In this document: one piece after another, positions 1-7,169 of the stretch
Position numbering within the stretch: position 1 is the stretch's first letter
Layout of the letters: each line of letters begins with the position of its first letter
NCBI GenBank assembly: GCA_016840245.1
Contig: JAEOST010000543.1
Coordinates: forward strand, 1-12,774
Direction of reading: 5' to 3'
DNA: 12,774 nt
Origin: Candidatus Thorarchaeota archaeon
Lineage (GTDB): Archaea; Asgardarchaeota; Thorarchaeia; Thorarchaeales; Thorarchaeaceae
Notes under the pieces: model-generated
What the model saw: the letters and a program-made list of their open reading frames with translations, nothing else
Databases searched by the model: none
What the model was told of the DNA's origin: nothing
Program-made: the position numbers and the translations under genes

Positions 1-52
1 ATGGTTCCTTATCATTGGTGTTTTTCTTATCACCCTTGATTCTAGTCGTCAT
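1..52 (-). CDS. N-terminal fragment of an unknown gene (runs off left edge)
   Basis: The minus strand reads ATG at 52-50 and stays open to the window edge for 17 codons (MTTRIKGDKKNTNDKEP), a very hydrophilic, lysine-rich start. A strong ribosome-binding site, GGAGG, ends 7 nt before the ATG (complement of 60-64), which is why I call it despite its shortness. It lies 50 nt downstream of the CopD-like gene on the same strand, so the two may share a transcript. Too little is visible to say what the protein does. Confidence 0.55.
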   Translation of the reverse strand, partial: MTTRIKGDKKNTNDKEP

Positions 53-102
53 CACCAATCCTCCGTAATCAAATTCCTATTCCATGATGTGAGTGTTGCA
101 TT

Positions 103-597
103 CTATGGAGTTGCCTGCTCAACTATCCCTACTGCAGCAGTGAATCCACTGAAGAGAAGTACAAGTATTCCAAGTATAACGTTCACCAACATTAATACTT
201 TCATGAGTTTTTCCTTTTTTGGGGGCGGTATGTTAGCCATTCTAGGAAGTATATGACCTCGTATGAGTACGATGATGACCATCAGTGCTATCAATATGTG
301 CTTGATAGTCAGCAATAGTGAGTATTGGTTGCTCACACTCAGGAGTCCCTCAAAGAGTGGAGAGCTATTGCTCAGTAAAACTCCGGTCACGAGTAGTCCA
401 ACGATGCTGATCCAGACCATGACATTCATTCTCTTTTGAATTGCTGCCATGAGCTGTTTTGCTTCCGGATTCATTCCTACGGTCTTTTTAACCGTGGGAA
501 GTACTATAGCTGCCAGAATAATTAATCCACCAATCCATGTTGCTGTGAATAGGTCATGGAGAAACTTTACTATTCCAAGAACGATTAGGTTTGCCAT
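103..597 (-). CDS. CopD-like four-helix membrane protein
   Basis: This is an integral membrane protein of 164 residues, about four hydrophobic helices (roughly 4-34, 58-78, 93-112 and 134-156). The first carries His14 and a TWIGG motif, as in the copper-resistance D (CopD)/DUF2269-like group of small membrane proteins, some of which handle copper or bind haem. A longer reading frame begins at 678, but the ATG at 597 is preferred: it has GGTGA six bases upstream, and the extra 27 residues overlap a TATA-like palindrome. It lies downstream of the regulator gene on the same strand, with its own promoter-like sequence between. Copper transport is a family-level guess; only the fold is supported. 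No copper-binding Met/His cluster is evident. Confidence 0.65.
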   Translation of the reverse strand: MANLIVLGIVKFLHDLFTATWIGGLIILAAIVLPTVKKTVGMNPEAKQLMAAIQKRMNVMVWISIVGLLVTGVLLSNSSPLFEGLLSVSNQYSLLLTIKHILIALMVIIVLIRGHILPRMANIPPPKKEKLMKVLMLVNVILGILVLLFSGFTAAVGIVEQATP

Positions 598-640
598 CGA
601 TTTCACCAATATAAGTATACAAACAATATGTAGATGATAT

Positions 641-652
641 ACATATATATGT
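641..652 (-). promoter_or_regulatory. TATA-like palindrome upstream of the CopD-like gene
   Basis: ACATATATATGT is a perfect 12-bp palindrome about 44 to 55 nt before the ATG at 597. An archaeal TATA box here would start transcription near 615-620, leaving a short leader that includes the GGTGA site. This suggests the membrane protein gene can be transcribed independently of the upstream regulator. Inferred from sequence and spacing only. Confidence 0.5.
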
Positions 653-682
653 GATACTGTTGGGACTAATTCAAACACAGAA

Positions 683-1231
683 CTATTTCATGCTCCTATT
701 CAATCTTCGAGATTCGAAATACCCAAACACCGGATAGAAAACAACAGCAAAGACAAGTGCCGAAACTAATGCGAATAGCGGTGTAAGCGAATCAACATCT
801 CCTAAGACGAAGGGCATATTCATCTGAACAACATAGTAGCTTAACGATGCCCCAAAAGTAGCCATTTTTCTATCCGTGGAATAACGATTCTGATGGTTTT
901 GATTATTCTGTGAATTCCTTAGTGATCTGATAGTCACAAGGGCTTCTTGACCTTGGTCAGTGAGAATATAGTCGCCATCACCGTTTATGCGTACAAGGGT
1001 TGCTAGTTTTACGATATGGTGTTGTAGATTACCACTGCTAGAAATCTCAAGTTTACGCTTGAGTTCTGCAAATCCGACAGCATTTCCTTCTAAACTGAAT
1101 AGAACTTTGATTCTAGTTGGATGTGATATAGCTTCGAACAATATTGCTTCAATTGCTCCCTCACCAAGTTCCTTTTCTTCCGAACCTTCAGCTGTCACTA
1201 CGGACCATCTCAAATCAGAATAATGCTTCAA
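683..1231 (-). CDS. Membrane-anchored winged-helix (ArsR-like) transcription regulator
   Basis: The 182-residue protein has an ArsR-like winged helix-turn-helix at about 26-105: an ISHPTRIKVLFSL helix, a recognition region near SSSGNLQHHI, and a wing ending in YILTDQGQEAL. An Asn/Gln-rich linker follows (106-117). A hydrophobic segment at about 149-172 ends in basic residues, and a weaker one lies near 128-145. Archaea carry many such DNA-binding domains tethered to the membrane. The N-terminal codon is TTG; no ATG occurs before residue 123, so the exact start is uncertain (TTG codon 7 or GTG codon 12 are alternatives). No cysteine is present, so a thiol-based metal sensor is unlikely. An inverted repeat at 1249-1270 just upstream may be its own operator. 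The gene precedes the CopD-like gene on the same strand, its most likely neighbour target. Confidence 0.7.
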   Translation of the reverse strand: MKHYSDLRWSVVTAEGSEEKELGEGAIEAILFEAISHPTRIKVLFSLEGNAVGFAELKRKLEISSSGNLQHHIVKLATLVRINGDGDYILTDQGQEALVTIRSLRNSQNNQNHQNRYSTDRKMATFGASLSYYVVQMNMPFVLGDVDSLTPLFALVSALVFAVVFYPVFGYFESRRLNRSMK

Positions 1232-1248
1232 CCAATATAATACCCCGT

Positions 1249-1270
1249 TCCTAGACCACTGAATCTAGGA
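1249..1270. repeat. 7-bp inverted repeat, possible operator
   Basis: TCCTAGA (1249-1255) and TCTAGGA (1264-1270) form perfect arms around an 8-nt spacer. It lies 18 nt upstream of the regulator's TTG start, where an autoregulatory operator would be expected. The spacing suits a dimeric winged-helix protein better than a terminator, since no T-run follows. Function is inferred. Confidence 0.4.
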
Positions 1271-1385
1271 CTGGAAGTATGGTTTGCATGGTCTCTAAAT
1301 CACCTGATTAGTAGATTTAATTTGGATTAGAAACAGGACGATATTCTGATTAGCAATAATCTTAGATTCAAAGGACTGACAAACG

Positions 1386-1841
1386 ATGTTGTACAACTTC
1401 CTTAGAACTGCGCTGGGACGCCATCTCTCTGAGACCCTTCCCCTAATCAACCAAGTCACTGATCCCATTATTATGAAGGACCCTGTTGAAGGTGGTAGAC
1501 CTTTTGGCGAGATTCTTCTTCATATACTCAGGTCAATTGAGTTCTATCTTAGGGGCTTGGTAGAGAATAAATGGGAAGCATTGCCCTACACATTGGAGAA
1601 GTACAACTCTGCTGACAAGATTAAGACATTAACAGCAGATGTATTTGAGAAGGTAACTGGATACATGGATAGAATAGGACCTGATGACCTATCCAGAGTA
1701 GTCGATTCGTTCAATCGCCCAGCTTCTGTGGCCGAGCTTCTTCTAGAAGTGATTGAACATAGTATCCATCATCGTGGTCAAGTCACTGTATACTATCGCC
1801 TGCTGGGGATCAAGTCAGAATCGATTCCTTACATTGTGTAA
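1386..1841 (+). CDS. DinB-like four-helix metalloprotein
   Basis: The 151-residue protein matches the DinB/YfiT-like superfamily in length and in its likely metal ligands: His46 in the second helix (LLHILRSIEFYLRG), and His125 and His129 in the HSIHHRGQ motif of the last helix. The C-terminal HRGQ then YYRLLG pattern is typical of this fold. Members bind divalent metal; some are thiol transferases using bacillithiol or mycothiol, and many have no known reaction. The ATG at 1386 is preceded by no strong ribosome-binding site. The gene diverges from the regulator at 683-1231 and its stop lies 7 bases from the stop of the converging VOC gene. No substrate can be assigned. Confidence 0.75.
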   Translation: MLYNFLRTALGRHLSETLPLINQVTDPIIMKDPVEGGRPFGEILLHILRSIEFYLRGLVENKWEALPYTLEKYNSADKIKTLTADVFEKVTGYMDRIGPDDLSRVVDSFNRPASVAELLLEVIEHSIHHRGQVTVYYRLLGIKSESIPYIV

Positions 1842-1848
1842 TGTGACC

Positions 1849-2217
1849 TCATCCTCTTCTGAATTCTAGTAATTCGATGAGGTTACCTGATGGGTCTCTC
1901 ATAGCTGCAAAACGTCCAGCTACAAAGGGTTGAGGAGAATCTTGGATGAAGTCCACACCTTTCGTCTTGAGATCTACATATGATTTATCGATATCATCAG
2001 TTTCAATGCCAAGGACCACCTGTGCTGTTTCAGGGTACTTGGCTGGATTGAGTTTGTCTACTTTCTCAAGAATGACCGTGGGACCTTCGTGTTTCAACTG
2101 CACAATGCATCCGTCATCATAGGTATTTTCAACCTCAAAACCGTGAATATCTCGATAGAACTCTAGTGCCTTATCCATATCATGAACATAGATTCCGATT
2201 ACACAGAAGCCTGTCAA
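1849..2217 (-). CDS. VOC-superfamily (glyoxalase/bleomycin-resistance fold) protein
   Basis: A single protein of 122 residues with the two beta-alpha-beta-beta-beta repeats of the VOC superfamily: IGIYVHDMDKALEFYRDIHGF in the first half and VLGIETDDIDKSYVDLK, then RDPSGNLIELLE, in the second. The Glu of GNLIELLE is the usual metal ligand. The His common in the first strand of metal glyoxalases is not evident, so the metal site may be incomplete and the reaction is unknown. I place the start at TTG 2217: GAGGTG lies 6 nt upstream of it. A GTG three codons earlier (2226) would overlap that ribosome-binding site. It follows the ABC permease on the same strand after about 88 bases and could be co-transcribed. 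Confidence 0.75.
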   Translation of the reverse strand: MTGFCVIGIYVHDMDKALEFYRDIHGFEVENTYDDGCIVQLKHEGPTVILEKVDKLNPAKYPETAQVVLGIETDDIDKSYVDLKTKGVDFIQDSPQPFVAGRFAAMRDPSGNLIELLEFRRG

Positions 2218-2305
2218 TTTATACACCTCTCAATGCAGACGATTTCATACAATATGCAATAAGTATTGCCAATATAGCAGGTCGAATTTGGGACATGGTG
2301 AGAGT

Positions 2306-3010
2306 TTACAGATCCTTAGTTGAGAAATATGAGGCAGTCAGAAATGTTGTTACAATTGCGACATATCCAAAGATGACGGTGGTTGGCCAACTATCACCTG
2401 TCCAGATTCCTTGAATGATATCTGGCATATCGGTGAGTAGGTTATTTGGGGATAGTAATTCCATATCTAATCCTGGAAAGAATGCAGTCATCGAATACCA
2501 TAGAATTAGTAGTGATACAATTGCTATGACGGAGTTCGAAACGAACGTACTAAGAGTGACTCCAAGTGCGGTTAGCATGATTAGTGCGACAAGAACGAAG
2601 AGAACTGCTGCGAGGAGTCCATATGCATCATAGTCATTCTCTGCCAACCTAACCGAGGCTAAAACCAGAACTGCTGTTATTGCCAGATACATTGTTGCTA
2701 CATACACAAATCTGGAGGCAAATTTGGCCAGAATGTAGTCCTGTCTCTTGACCGACTTGCTCATTATTGAATCAGCGAGTTCTCCGGTCTCTGAGGAAAC
2801 AGTGCTTGCCGTGGTGCCTATTATCAACATACTCCAGATGACGATGAAATCAGCAAGACCAGTTGGAATAATCACCGATGTTGTCGCGATTAGAGATGCA
2901 CCTAGAACTCTAATGACCTGAAGGAACACTCCTGCTATGAGCCAGCCATATGTTATTCTACTTCGGAGAAGAGTTTCCAGATCTGCCTGGAAGATGGCTA
3001 TGAAAGGCAT
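2306..3010 (-). CDS. ABC-2 type transporter permease
   Basis: A 234-residue polytopic membrane protein with about six hydrophobic helices. The cytoplasmic stretch TASTVSSETGELADSIMSKSVKRQDYILAK (roughly residues 66-95) is typical of ABC-2 permeases. It begins at ATG 3010, ten bases after the ATPase stop, with GAGGTG just upstream. The reading frame could be extended to 3067, but that would add a polar N-terminus overlapping the ATPase gene. With the ATPase it would form a homodimeric or heterodimeric exporter in the cell membrane; drugs, lipids or peptides are typical substrates of such pairs. The substrate here is unknown. Confidence 0.82.
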   Translation of the reverse strand: MPFIAIFQADLETLLRSRITYGWLIAGVFLQVIRVLGASLIATTSVIIPTGLADFIVIWSMLIIGTTASTVSSETGELADSIMSKSVKRQDYILAKFASRFVYVATMYLAITAVLVLASVRLAENDYDAYGLLAAVLFVLVALIMLTALGVTLSTFVSNSVIAIVSLLILWYSMTAFFPGLDMELLSPNNLLTDMPDIIQGIWTGDSWPTTVIFGYVAIVTTFLTASYFSTKDL

Positions 3011-3020
3011 GACACCTCTT

Positions 3021-3989
3021 CTAAGACTCGACTGCTCTAAGGAATCCACGTGATTCTTCCTCCTCAAGTAGTGCTAGGAATGCATCCTCAATCCTGGATG
3101 TTGATGAATTGATTGAGATTAGTTCAAGATCGGTCTCTGATAGTAGTCCAATCACATCCTGTAACCCTCTCAATGTTGAAATCTGTTGGCTGAGGCTTAT
3201 CTCCACAACAAAGTCCCCTCTTCTGTCAAAGTCGATTATACTTTCTGCTGATTTCAATCTCTCACAGAAACTATCCAGATTGCCATCAAGTTCCAGCCTT
3301 ACAACATTTCTCTTGATCTGTTTCTTCATCTCCTTAATTGGCCCTGAATAGATGAGTTTACCCTCGTTGACAACACCAACATGGGTGCATATCCTCTCAA
3401 TATCACTCAGAATGTGTGAAGACACGAATATGGTCTTGTCGTCAAACTCATCAATTAGGTCCAATGTGGACTTTCTACCAGCTGGATCCAGACCAGATGT
3501 AGGTTCATCAAGAATGAGCAAGTCTGGATCGTTCATTAAAGCAGCAGCAAGACCAAGACGTGTTACCATACCTGTTGAGAATCCCTTTATCTCTCGTGAA
3601 GCGCTAGGCAAAAGGTCGACCGACCTCACAAGTCTTGAGAGTCTAGAGGTCCTCTCATCCTTGGTCTGACCAAATAGCTTGCCAACAAAGTCCAAGTATG
3701 AAATTGGTGTCATTTTTGGTGGGAGTTTTGGATTGGTTGGTAGATATCCAATCCTTCTACGTAACTCTGATGAACTAGGTGCAACATTCTCACCAAAGAC
3801 CTTGATTTCTCCTGCGGTGGCTCGTATCAACCCAAGTATCAACCGTATCGTTGTCGTTTTACCTGCCCCATTGGGCCCAAGAAAACCAAAGACTGAGCCC
3901 TCTTCAACTTCTAGACTCAAGTTGTTCACTGCAATGAGCTTCTGTCCGAAGATCTTTGTGAGGTTCGTAGTTTGGATAGTTCCTGTCAT
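3021..3989 (-). CDS. ABC transporter ATP-binding protein
   Basis: The 322-residue protein carries a complete nucleotide-binding domain: Walker A GPNGAGKTT (38-46), signature FSTGM (137-141, the form common in ABC-2 exporters), Walker B LLILDEPTSGLD with Asp161 and Glu162, and the H-loop His192 in SSHILSD. The usual Q-loop glutamine is not obvious: GYLPTNP (81-87) has Thr/Asn in that region. A C-terminal extension of about 90 residues follows, as in many CcmA/NatA-type exporters. It powers the permease encoded 10 bases downstream. A TATA-like ATATAT at 4017-4022 places transcription start a few bases before the ATG, so the message may be nearly leaderless. The divergent nitrilase is 101 bases away. 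Confidence 0.9.
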   Translation of the reverse strand: MTGTIQTTNLTKIFGQKLIAVNNLSLEVEEGSVFGFLGPNGAGKTTTIRLILGLIRATAGEIKVFGENVAPSSSELRRRIGYLPTNPKLPPKMTPISYLDFVGKLFGQTKDERTSRLSRLVRSVDLLPSASREIKGFSTGMVTRLGLAAALMNDPDLLILDEPTSGLDPAGRKSTLDLIDEFDDKTIFVSSHILSDIERICTHVGVVNEGKLIYSGPIKEMKKQIKRNVVRLELDGNLDSFCERLKSAESIIDFDRRGDFVVEISLSQQISTLRGLQDVIGLLSETDLELISINSSTSRIEDAFLALLEEEESRGFLRAVES

Positions 3990-4016
3990 ACCTACACTAC
4001 CATTCGCAGCTCTAGC

Positions 4017-4022
4017 ATATAT
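4017..4022 (-). promoter_or_regulatory. TATA-like box of the ABC transporter operon
   Basis: ATATAT centred near 4020 lies about 30 nt before the ATPase ATG at 3989, consistent with an archaeal TATA box giving a very short leader. No good ribosome-binding site precedes that ATG, which supports near-leaderless transcription. Inference from spacing. Confidence 0.4.
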
Positions 4023-4062
4023 GTTGTACTGGAAGCCAAAAGCACAGTTATGGCAGTGATTT

Positions 4063-4070
4063 CATATACT
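4063..4070 (+). promoter_or_regulatory. TATA-like box of the nitrilase gene
   Basis: CATATACT is centred 25 nt before the nitrilase ATG at 4091. No ribosome-binding site precedes the ATG, so a leaderless transcript is likely. Inference from spacing. Confidence 0.4.
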
Positions 4071-4090
4071 CCATATGAGCTAACGAGAAC

Positions 4091-5008
4091 ATGATTCGCG
4101 TTGCAGGGATTCAGATATCTCCAGTCTTCCTAAATGCTGAAGCGACATGGAATAAGCTGGAGCAGTTCATCCGAGAAGCCAAGAATAATGGTGCTGAATT
4201 CGTAACCTGGGGCGAAACTCTGATTCCTGGTTATCCCTTCTGGCTCTCTCCTGCTGGTGGGGCACGATTCAATGATGCTGATCAAAAGACCGCCTACAGT
4301 ACCTATTGGAGAGAGGCAATCCATCTAATCGACAGTCCAATCGTCAAGAAGATGAAAGCCCTAGCAAAAGAACTCGACATCATGCTCATGGGTGGGATTG
4401 CGGAGAAAGAGGGAGGTTCAATCTATTGCACTTTACTTACAATAGGATCAGATGGAGAGATTCTGGGACGGCATCGCAAGATCAAGCCAACCTATGAAGA
4501 ACGTCTCGTCTGGGCTGATGGGGATGCTGTAGGGATGAAGACCCACCCTCTGAAGAATATTAGAGTGGGCGGCTTGAATTGCTGGGAGAACTGGCTACCA
4601 TTGGCTCGAGCAGCTCTGCATATGCAAGAAGAGATACTTCACGTAGCTGTGTGGCCTGGTAGTCTACGAAATACCGAAGACATCACTAGATTCATTGCAT
4701 TAGAGGGTCGTTCTTGGGTCATCTCAGTGTCTGGATTTTTGCGTTCAGCTGACTTCTTACATTTGAAGGAATCAGAGTTTCCGATGAAAGAAACAATGGA
4801 GTCCCAGAGTGACATATTGGCTAATGGTGGTTCCGTCATTGTTGACCCCAAAGGTAAGATAGTAGCAGGCCCATTGGTCGATGAGGAGGGTATCATCTAT
4901 GCTGATATTGATCCGCTTCTTGTCATTCAGGAACGTCAGAACTTTGACATAAGCGGCCACTATTCTCGATTTGACATCTTCAATAGGCCATTAGATCTCA
5001 CAGAATAG
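4091..5008 (+). CDS. Nitrilase (carbon-nitrogen hydrolase)
   Basis: Nitrilases hydrolyse organic nitriles to carboxylic acids and ammonia in the cytoplasm. All three catalytic residues are visible in their family contexts: Glu42 in TWGETLIPGYPFW, Lys132 in HRKIKPTYEERLVW, and Cys164 in GGLNCWENWLPLARAAL. The CWEN-PL-R-AL form points to a true nitrilase (EC 3.5.5.1 or cyanide-type relatives) rather than an amidase or beta-ureidopropionase. At 305 residues it is close to the usual 300-350. The start at 4091 begins directly with the first strand (IRVAGIQISP). It diverges from the ABC operon and converges with the HAD gene. Nitrile origin and substrate cannot be read from the sequence. Confidence 0.88.
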   Translation: MIRVAGIQISPVFLNAEATWNKLEQFIREAKNNGAEFVTWGETLIPGYPFWLSPAGGARFNDADQKTAYSTYWREAIHLIDSPIVKKMKALAKELDIMLMGGIAEKEGGSIYCTLLTIGSDGEILGRHRKIKPTYEERLVWADGDAVGMKTHPLKNIRVGGLNCWENWLPLARAALHMQEEILHVAVWPGSLRNTEDITRFIALEGRSWVISVSGFLRSADFLHLKESEFPMKETMESQSDILANGGSVIVDPKGKIVAGPLVDEEGIIYADIDPLLVIQERQNFDISGHYSRFDIFNRPLDLTE

Positions 5009-5148
5009 TCCAGTTACATTGACTTGAGAAACCACATTCTGTACGCCTCATAGATGAGAGTGGTAATCGATGTACTGATGACGAGAATGAATAGCGAATT
5101 CAGTATTGATTCTACGCATTGACTAATCCATTTGATTATTGGAATTAA

Positions 5149-5838
5149 CTATTCAGTTTGCTGAATATCGAAATCTATGTCTTTCAGCTCATCCCAACCT
5201 TTTACTACCAGAGTTGCACCATGATTGATGTAATCTTGCTCTTTGAAACGTCTTAGACGGTAGAAACCTATTCTGTTTGGAACTCCAAATTCACTGTAAA
5301 TATCAAAATAAGTTGGATAATCATCCACCACGATCTGAACATCATGTTTCTCAGCTATCTTGGTGAATAGATTCTGTCTAGTTTCTACCAAAGTTGGTCC
5401 TTTTTTCAGACCCCGAGCATGTGCATAGTCCTTCAGCCTATACATGACAAGCTGTATGTTCTCTGTTGGAAAACCAAATCGATTGAGTTGACCCAGAGTT
5501 ATTTCGCGTGTTGTTTCCGGTCGTCCTGTCAGATATACTATAGTTCTATCGTTAGACCAAGCCTGTAGAATCTCAGCAGCAAAAGGAATTGGCTCATCGA
5601 GTTCCGCTAGTTTGATGCCCCTTTCATCTATACAGAGTAATAGGTCCCAGAATCGTTGCCGCATCTCATCAACATGCATCTTCTGCTCCTCTGTGGAATA
5701 TCTATCAAAGAGGTCCTTAATTCCAAGTGTTTCAATTGCATCCATAGGTATTCCGCACTCAAGTAGCTCACACCATACCCCTTGAGCTCTGTGTCTCCCA
5801 TCTATTATTGTGTCATCAACATCGACTACGATACTCAA
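5149..5838 (-). CDS. HAD-superfamily hydrolase
   Basis: A 229-residue soluble protein with the HAD motifs: motif I DVDDT at 6-10 (nucleophile Asp6, acid/base Asp8), motif II Thr104 in YLTGRPE, a likely motif III lysine in RGLKKGPT (Lys145/146), and motif IV VVDDYP with Asp172-Asp173. A helical insert between motifs I and II (about 20-80) fits a C1-type cap. The TGRPE form is seen in HAD phosphatases and polynucleotide-kinase-like phosphatases, so a phosphatase is probable, substrate unknown. The start is TTG 5838, with GGTGGTG 8 nt upstream. The stop is TAG, after which the same frame stays open for 44 codons encoding a hydrophobic stretch. It diverges from the unknown gene at 5985. Confidence 0.75.
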   Translation of the reverse strand: MSIVVDVDDTIIDGRHRAQGVWCELLECGIPMDAIETLGIKDLFDRYSTEEQKMHVDEMRQRFWDLLLCIDERGIKLAELDEPIPFAAEILQAWSNDRTIVYLTGRPETTREITLGQLNRFGFPTENIQLVMYRLKDYAHARGLKKGPTLVETRQNLFTKIAEKHDVQIVVDDYPTYFDIYSEFGVPNRIGFYRLRRFKEQDYINHGATLVVKGWDELKDIDFDIQQTE

Positions 5839-5984
5839 GTATTATACACCACCGAATCCATCGTTTACTATAGACTCCCTCACATAAGGATGCATCTGTT
5901 AGTTCATTCTGGATTCTGTAAGTATTAACATATGTCCAGAATATTATCATATAGAGTCAAACCGCTTGTTCCAATGGAACCGTG

Positions 5985-7139
5985 ATGGATGCAGGCCATC
6001 ACCAACTAACCTGGCGGAGATTATCGATTTTGAGATACGCTGAGCACTTCCTTAAGGATCCAGAAGCAGCCAAGAACCTCCTGACAGAAACAGGTTACTC
6101 AACGAATCAGGCTCTTGAGGTCGTGACACGTATTGGTGAGCTCTGTGTTCTTTCAGAAATCCTTAACCAATTTGTTGTAGACCATGTGCCCGGAGACAAT
6201 CTTCCACATCGATTTGAAGTAGAAATAAGCATCACTCCTTTACAACTTCATCGTACTCAGGAAGTTGATTTGGCAAAATCTCTAGAGGATTGCAACGTAT
6301 TGATTCCTTTGAGGGAGGGTCAATACCGAGCTATGTTGAGCAGTACACTCAACCGACTATTCTCTCTTACAGCTGAAGATAGTCCAGAGTCCATCAGAGG
6401 TGGGTTTTCGGGATTCAGTAACACTGCTCTGTTCGAATCATCACTTGATGAAATCGAATGGGACATTGTACGGGTAGTTCATGAAGCCATAGATCGAAAA
6501 TACCTACATATTGAAGACCTCGAGCTTGGAATGGTGCCACATGATTTAGTGACCAAGTTCTCAGCTAGTCGCGAAATAGCTGACATGATTGAATCGGATG
6601 GTGGAATCATTGATGGAGCACCTGACGAGATAGCGGACTCAATTTTAAATTCCGAAACCCTGAAACCAGATATCCTAGTAACATATCACAATTCAATTCT
6701 TCAAATGGCGGATGCGGTCGAAAAAGAAGTTGAGAGACAGAGAAACCTCATTCGTTCCTTCAATATCTATCCTCGTTCATTTGTAGGGAGACGGTCCCCT
6801 CCACTTGCCGGAAGTTCTTGGAATCATCGTCCTGATTTCAAAAGTCATCCTCTAATTCGAAAATTCCTTGAAGTCATTAAGGAAAACCATGAGCACCTTG
6901 CCATGCTTGCCGACAAATACGAAGATTATATCACAGAGGTGGCTGAGGGCGTGAAGCTGCTACCTCGTGGTATTGGTGCGGTATCACTATTCGTTGATAT
7001 CGATGGAATGCATGAAGCGAGTAATCTACAAACTACTTGGACCAGCATTGAGCAGAAGACTGCAGGATTAAGTGTGCAAGCAAAGATGGTTGAAAACCTC
7101 ATCTCTTCAATGGACACCCTCTTTGCCCAAAAAGAATGA
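5985..7139 (+). CDS. Unrecognised 384-residue protein
   Basis: I do not recognise this protein. It is soluble-looking, acidic and mostly helical, with no signal peptide or membrane segment. The N-terminal 60 residues look like a helical bundle (RLSILRYAEHFLKDPEAAKN and following). A middle part (145-235) is rich in acidic helices, and a likely coiled coil near 240-262 contains ADAVEKEVERQRNLIRS. A Pro/Gly/Arg-rich bend at 265-282 (YPRSFVGRRSPPLAGSS) follows, then helices to the end. His and Cys are scattered, without a metal motif. The ATG at 5985 is chosen; GTG at 5982 gives one extra residue. It converges with the ArsN2-like gene, 30 bases between stops. A scaffold or DNA-associated role would be a guess. 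Confidence 0.72.
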   Translation: MDAGHHQLTWRRLSILRYAEHFLKDPEAAKNLLTETGYSTNQALEVVTRIGELCVLSEILNQFVVDHVPGDNLPHRFEVEISITPLQLHRTQEVDLAKSLEDCNVLIPLREGQYRAMLSSTLNRLFSLTAEDSPESIRGGFSGFSNTALFESSLDEIEWDIVRVVHEAIDRKYLHIEDLELGMVPHDLVTKFSASREIADMIESDGGIIDGAPDEIADSILNSETLKPDILVTYHNSILQMADAVEKEVERQRNLIRSFNIYPRSFVGRRSPPLAGSSWNHRPDFKSHPLIRKFLEVIKENHEHLAMLADKYEDYITEVAEGVKLLPRGIGAVSLFVDIDGMHEASNLQTTWTSIEQKTAGLSVQAKMVENLISSMDTLFAQKE

Positions 7140-7169
7140 TGTGACAAGTAGAAGAAACAGCTCTGCAAT

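Noticed and set aside
1..68. Plus-strand hydrophobic tail ending TAA at 66-68
   Set aside because: It overlaps the minus-strand start at 52 that has a strong ribosome-binding site; a 21-codon hydrophobic run could be chance.
598..678. Longer N-terminus of the CopD-like protein starting at 678
   Set aside because: It would read through the TATA-like palindrome; the ATG at 597 has GGTGA at good spacing.
2230..2305. A 25-codon minus-strand frame (MSQIRPAIL start) between the permease and VOC genes
   Set aside because: No ribosome-binding site and too short to judge; it overlaps the VOC gene's ribosome-binding site.
3679..4059. Plus-strand open frame of 126 codons opposite the ABC ATPase
   Set aside because: It runs antisense to a gene with all nucleotide-binding motifs and encodes nothing recognisable; a mirror of the real coding strand.
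5149..5151. Pyrrolysine readthrough at the HAD TAG codon
   Set aside because: TAG also ends nrdJ, padR, the nitrilase, the ABC ATPase and arsN2, so recoding here would be hard to reconcile without further evidence.
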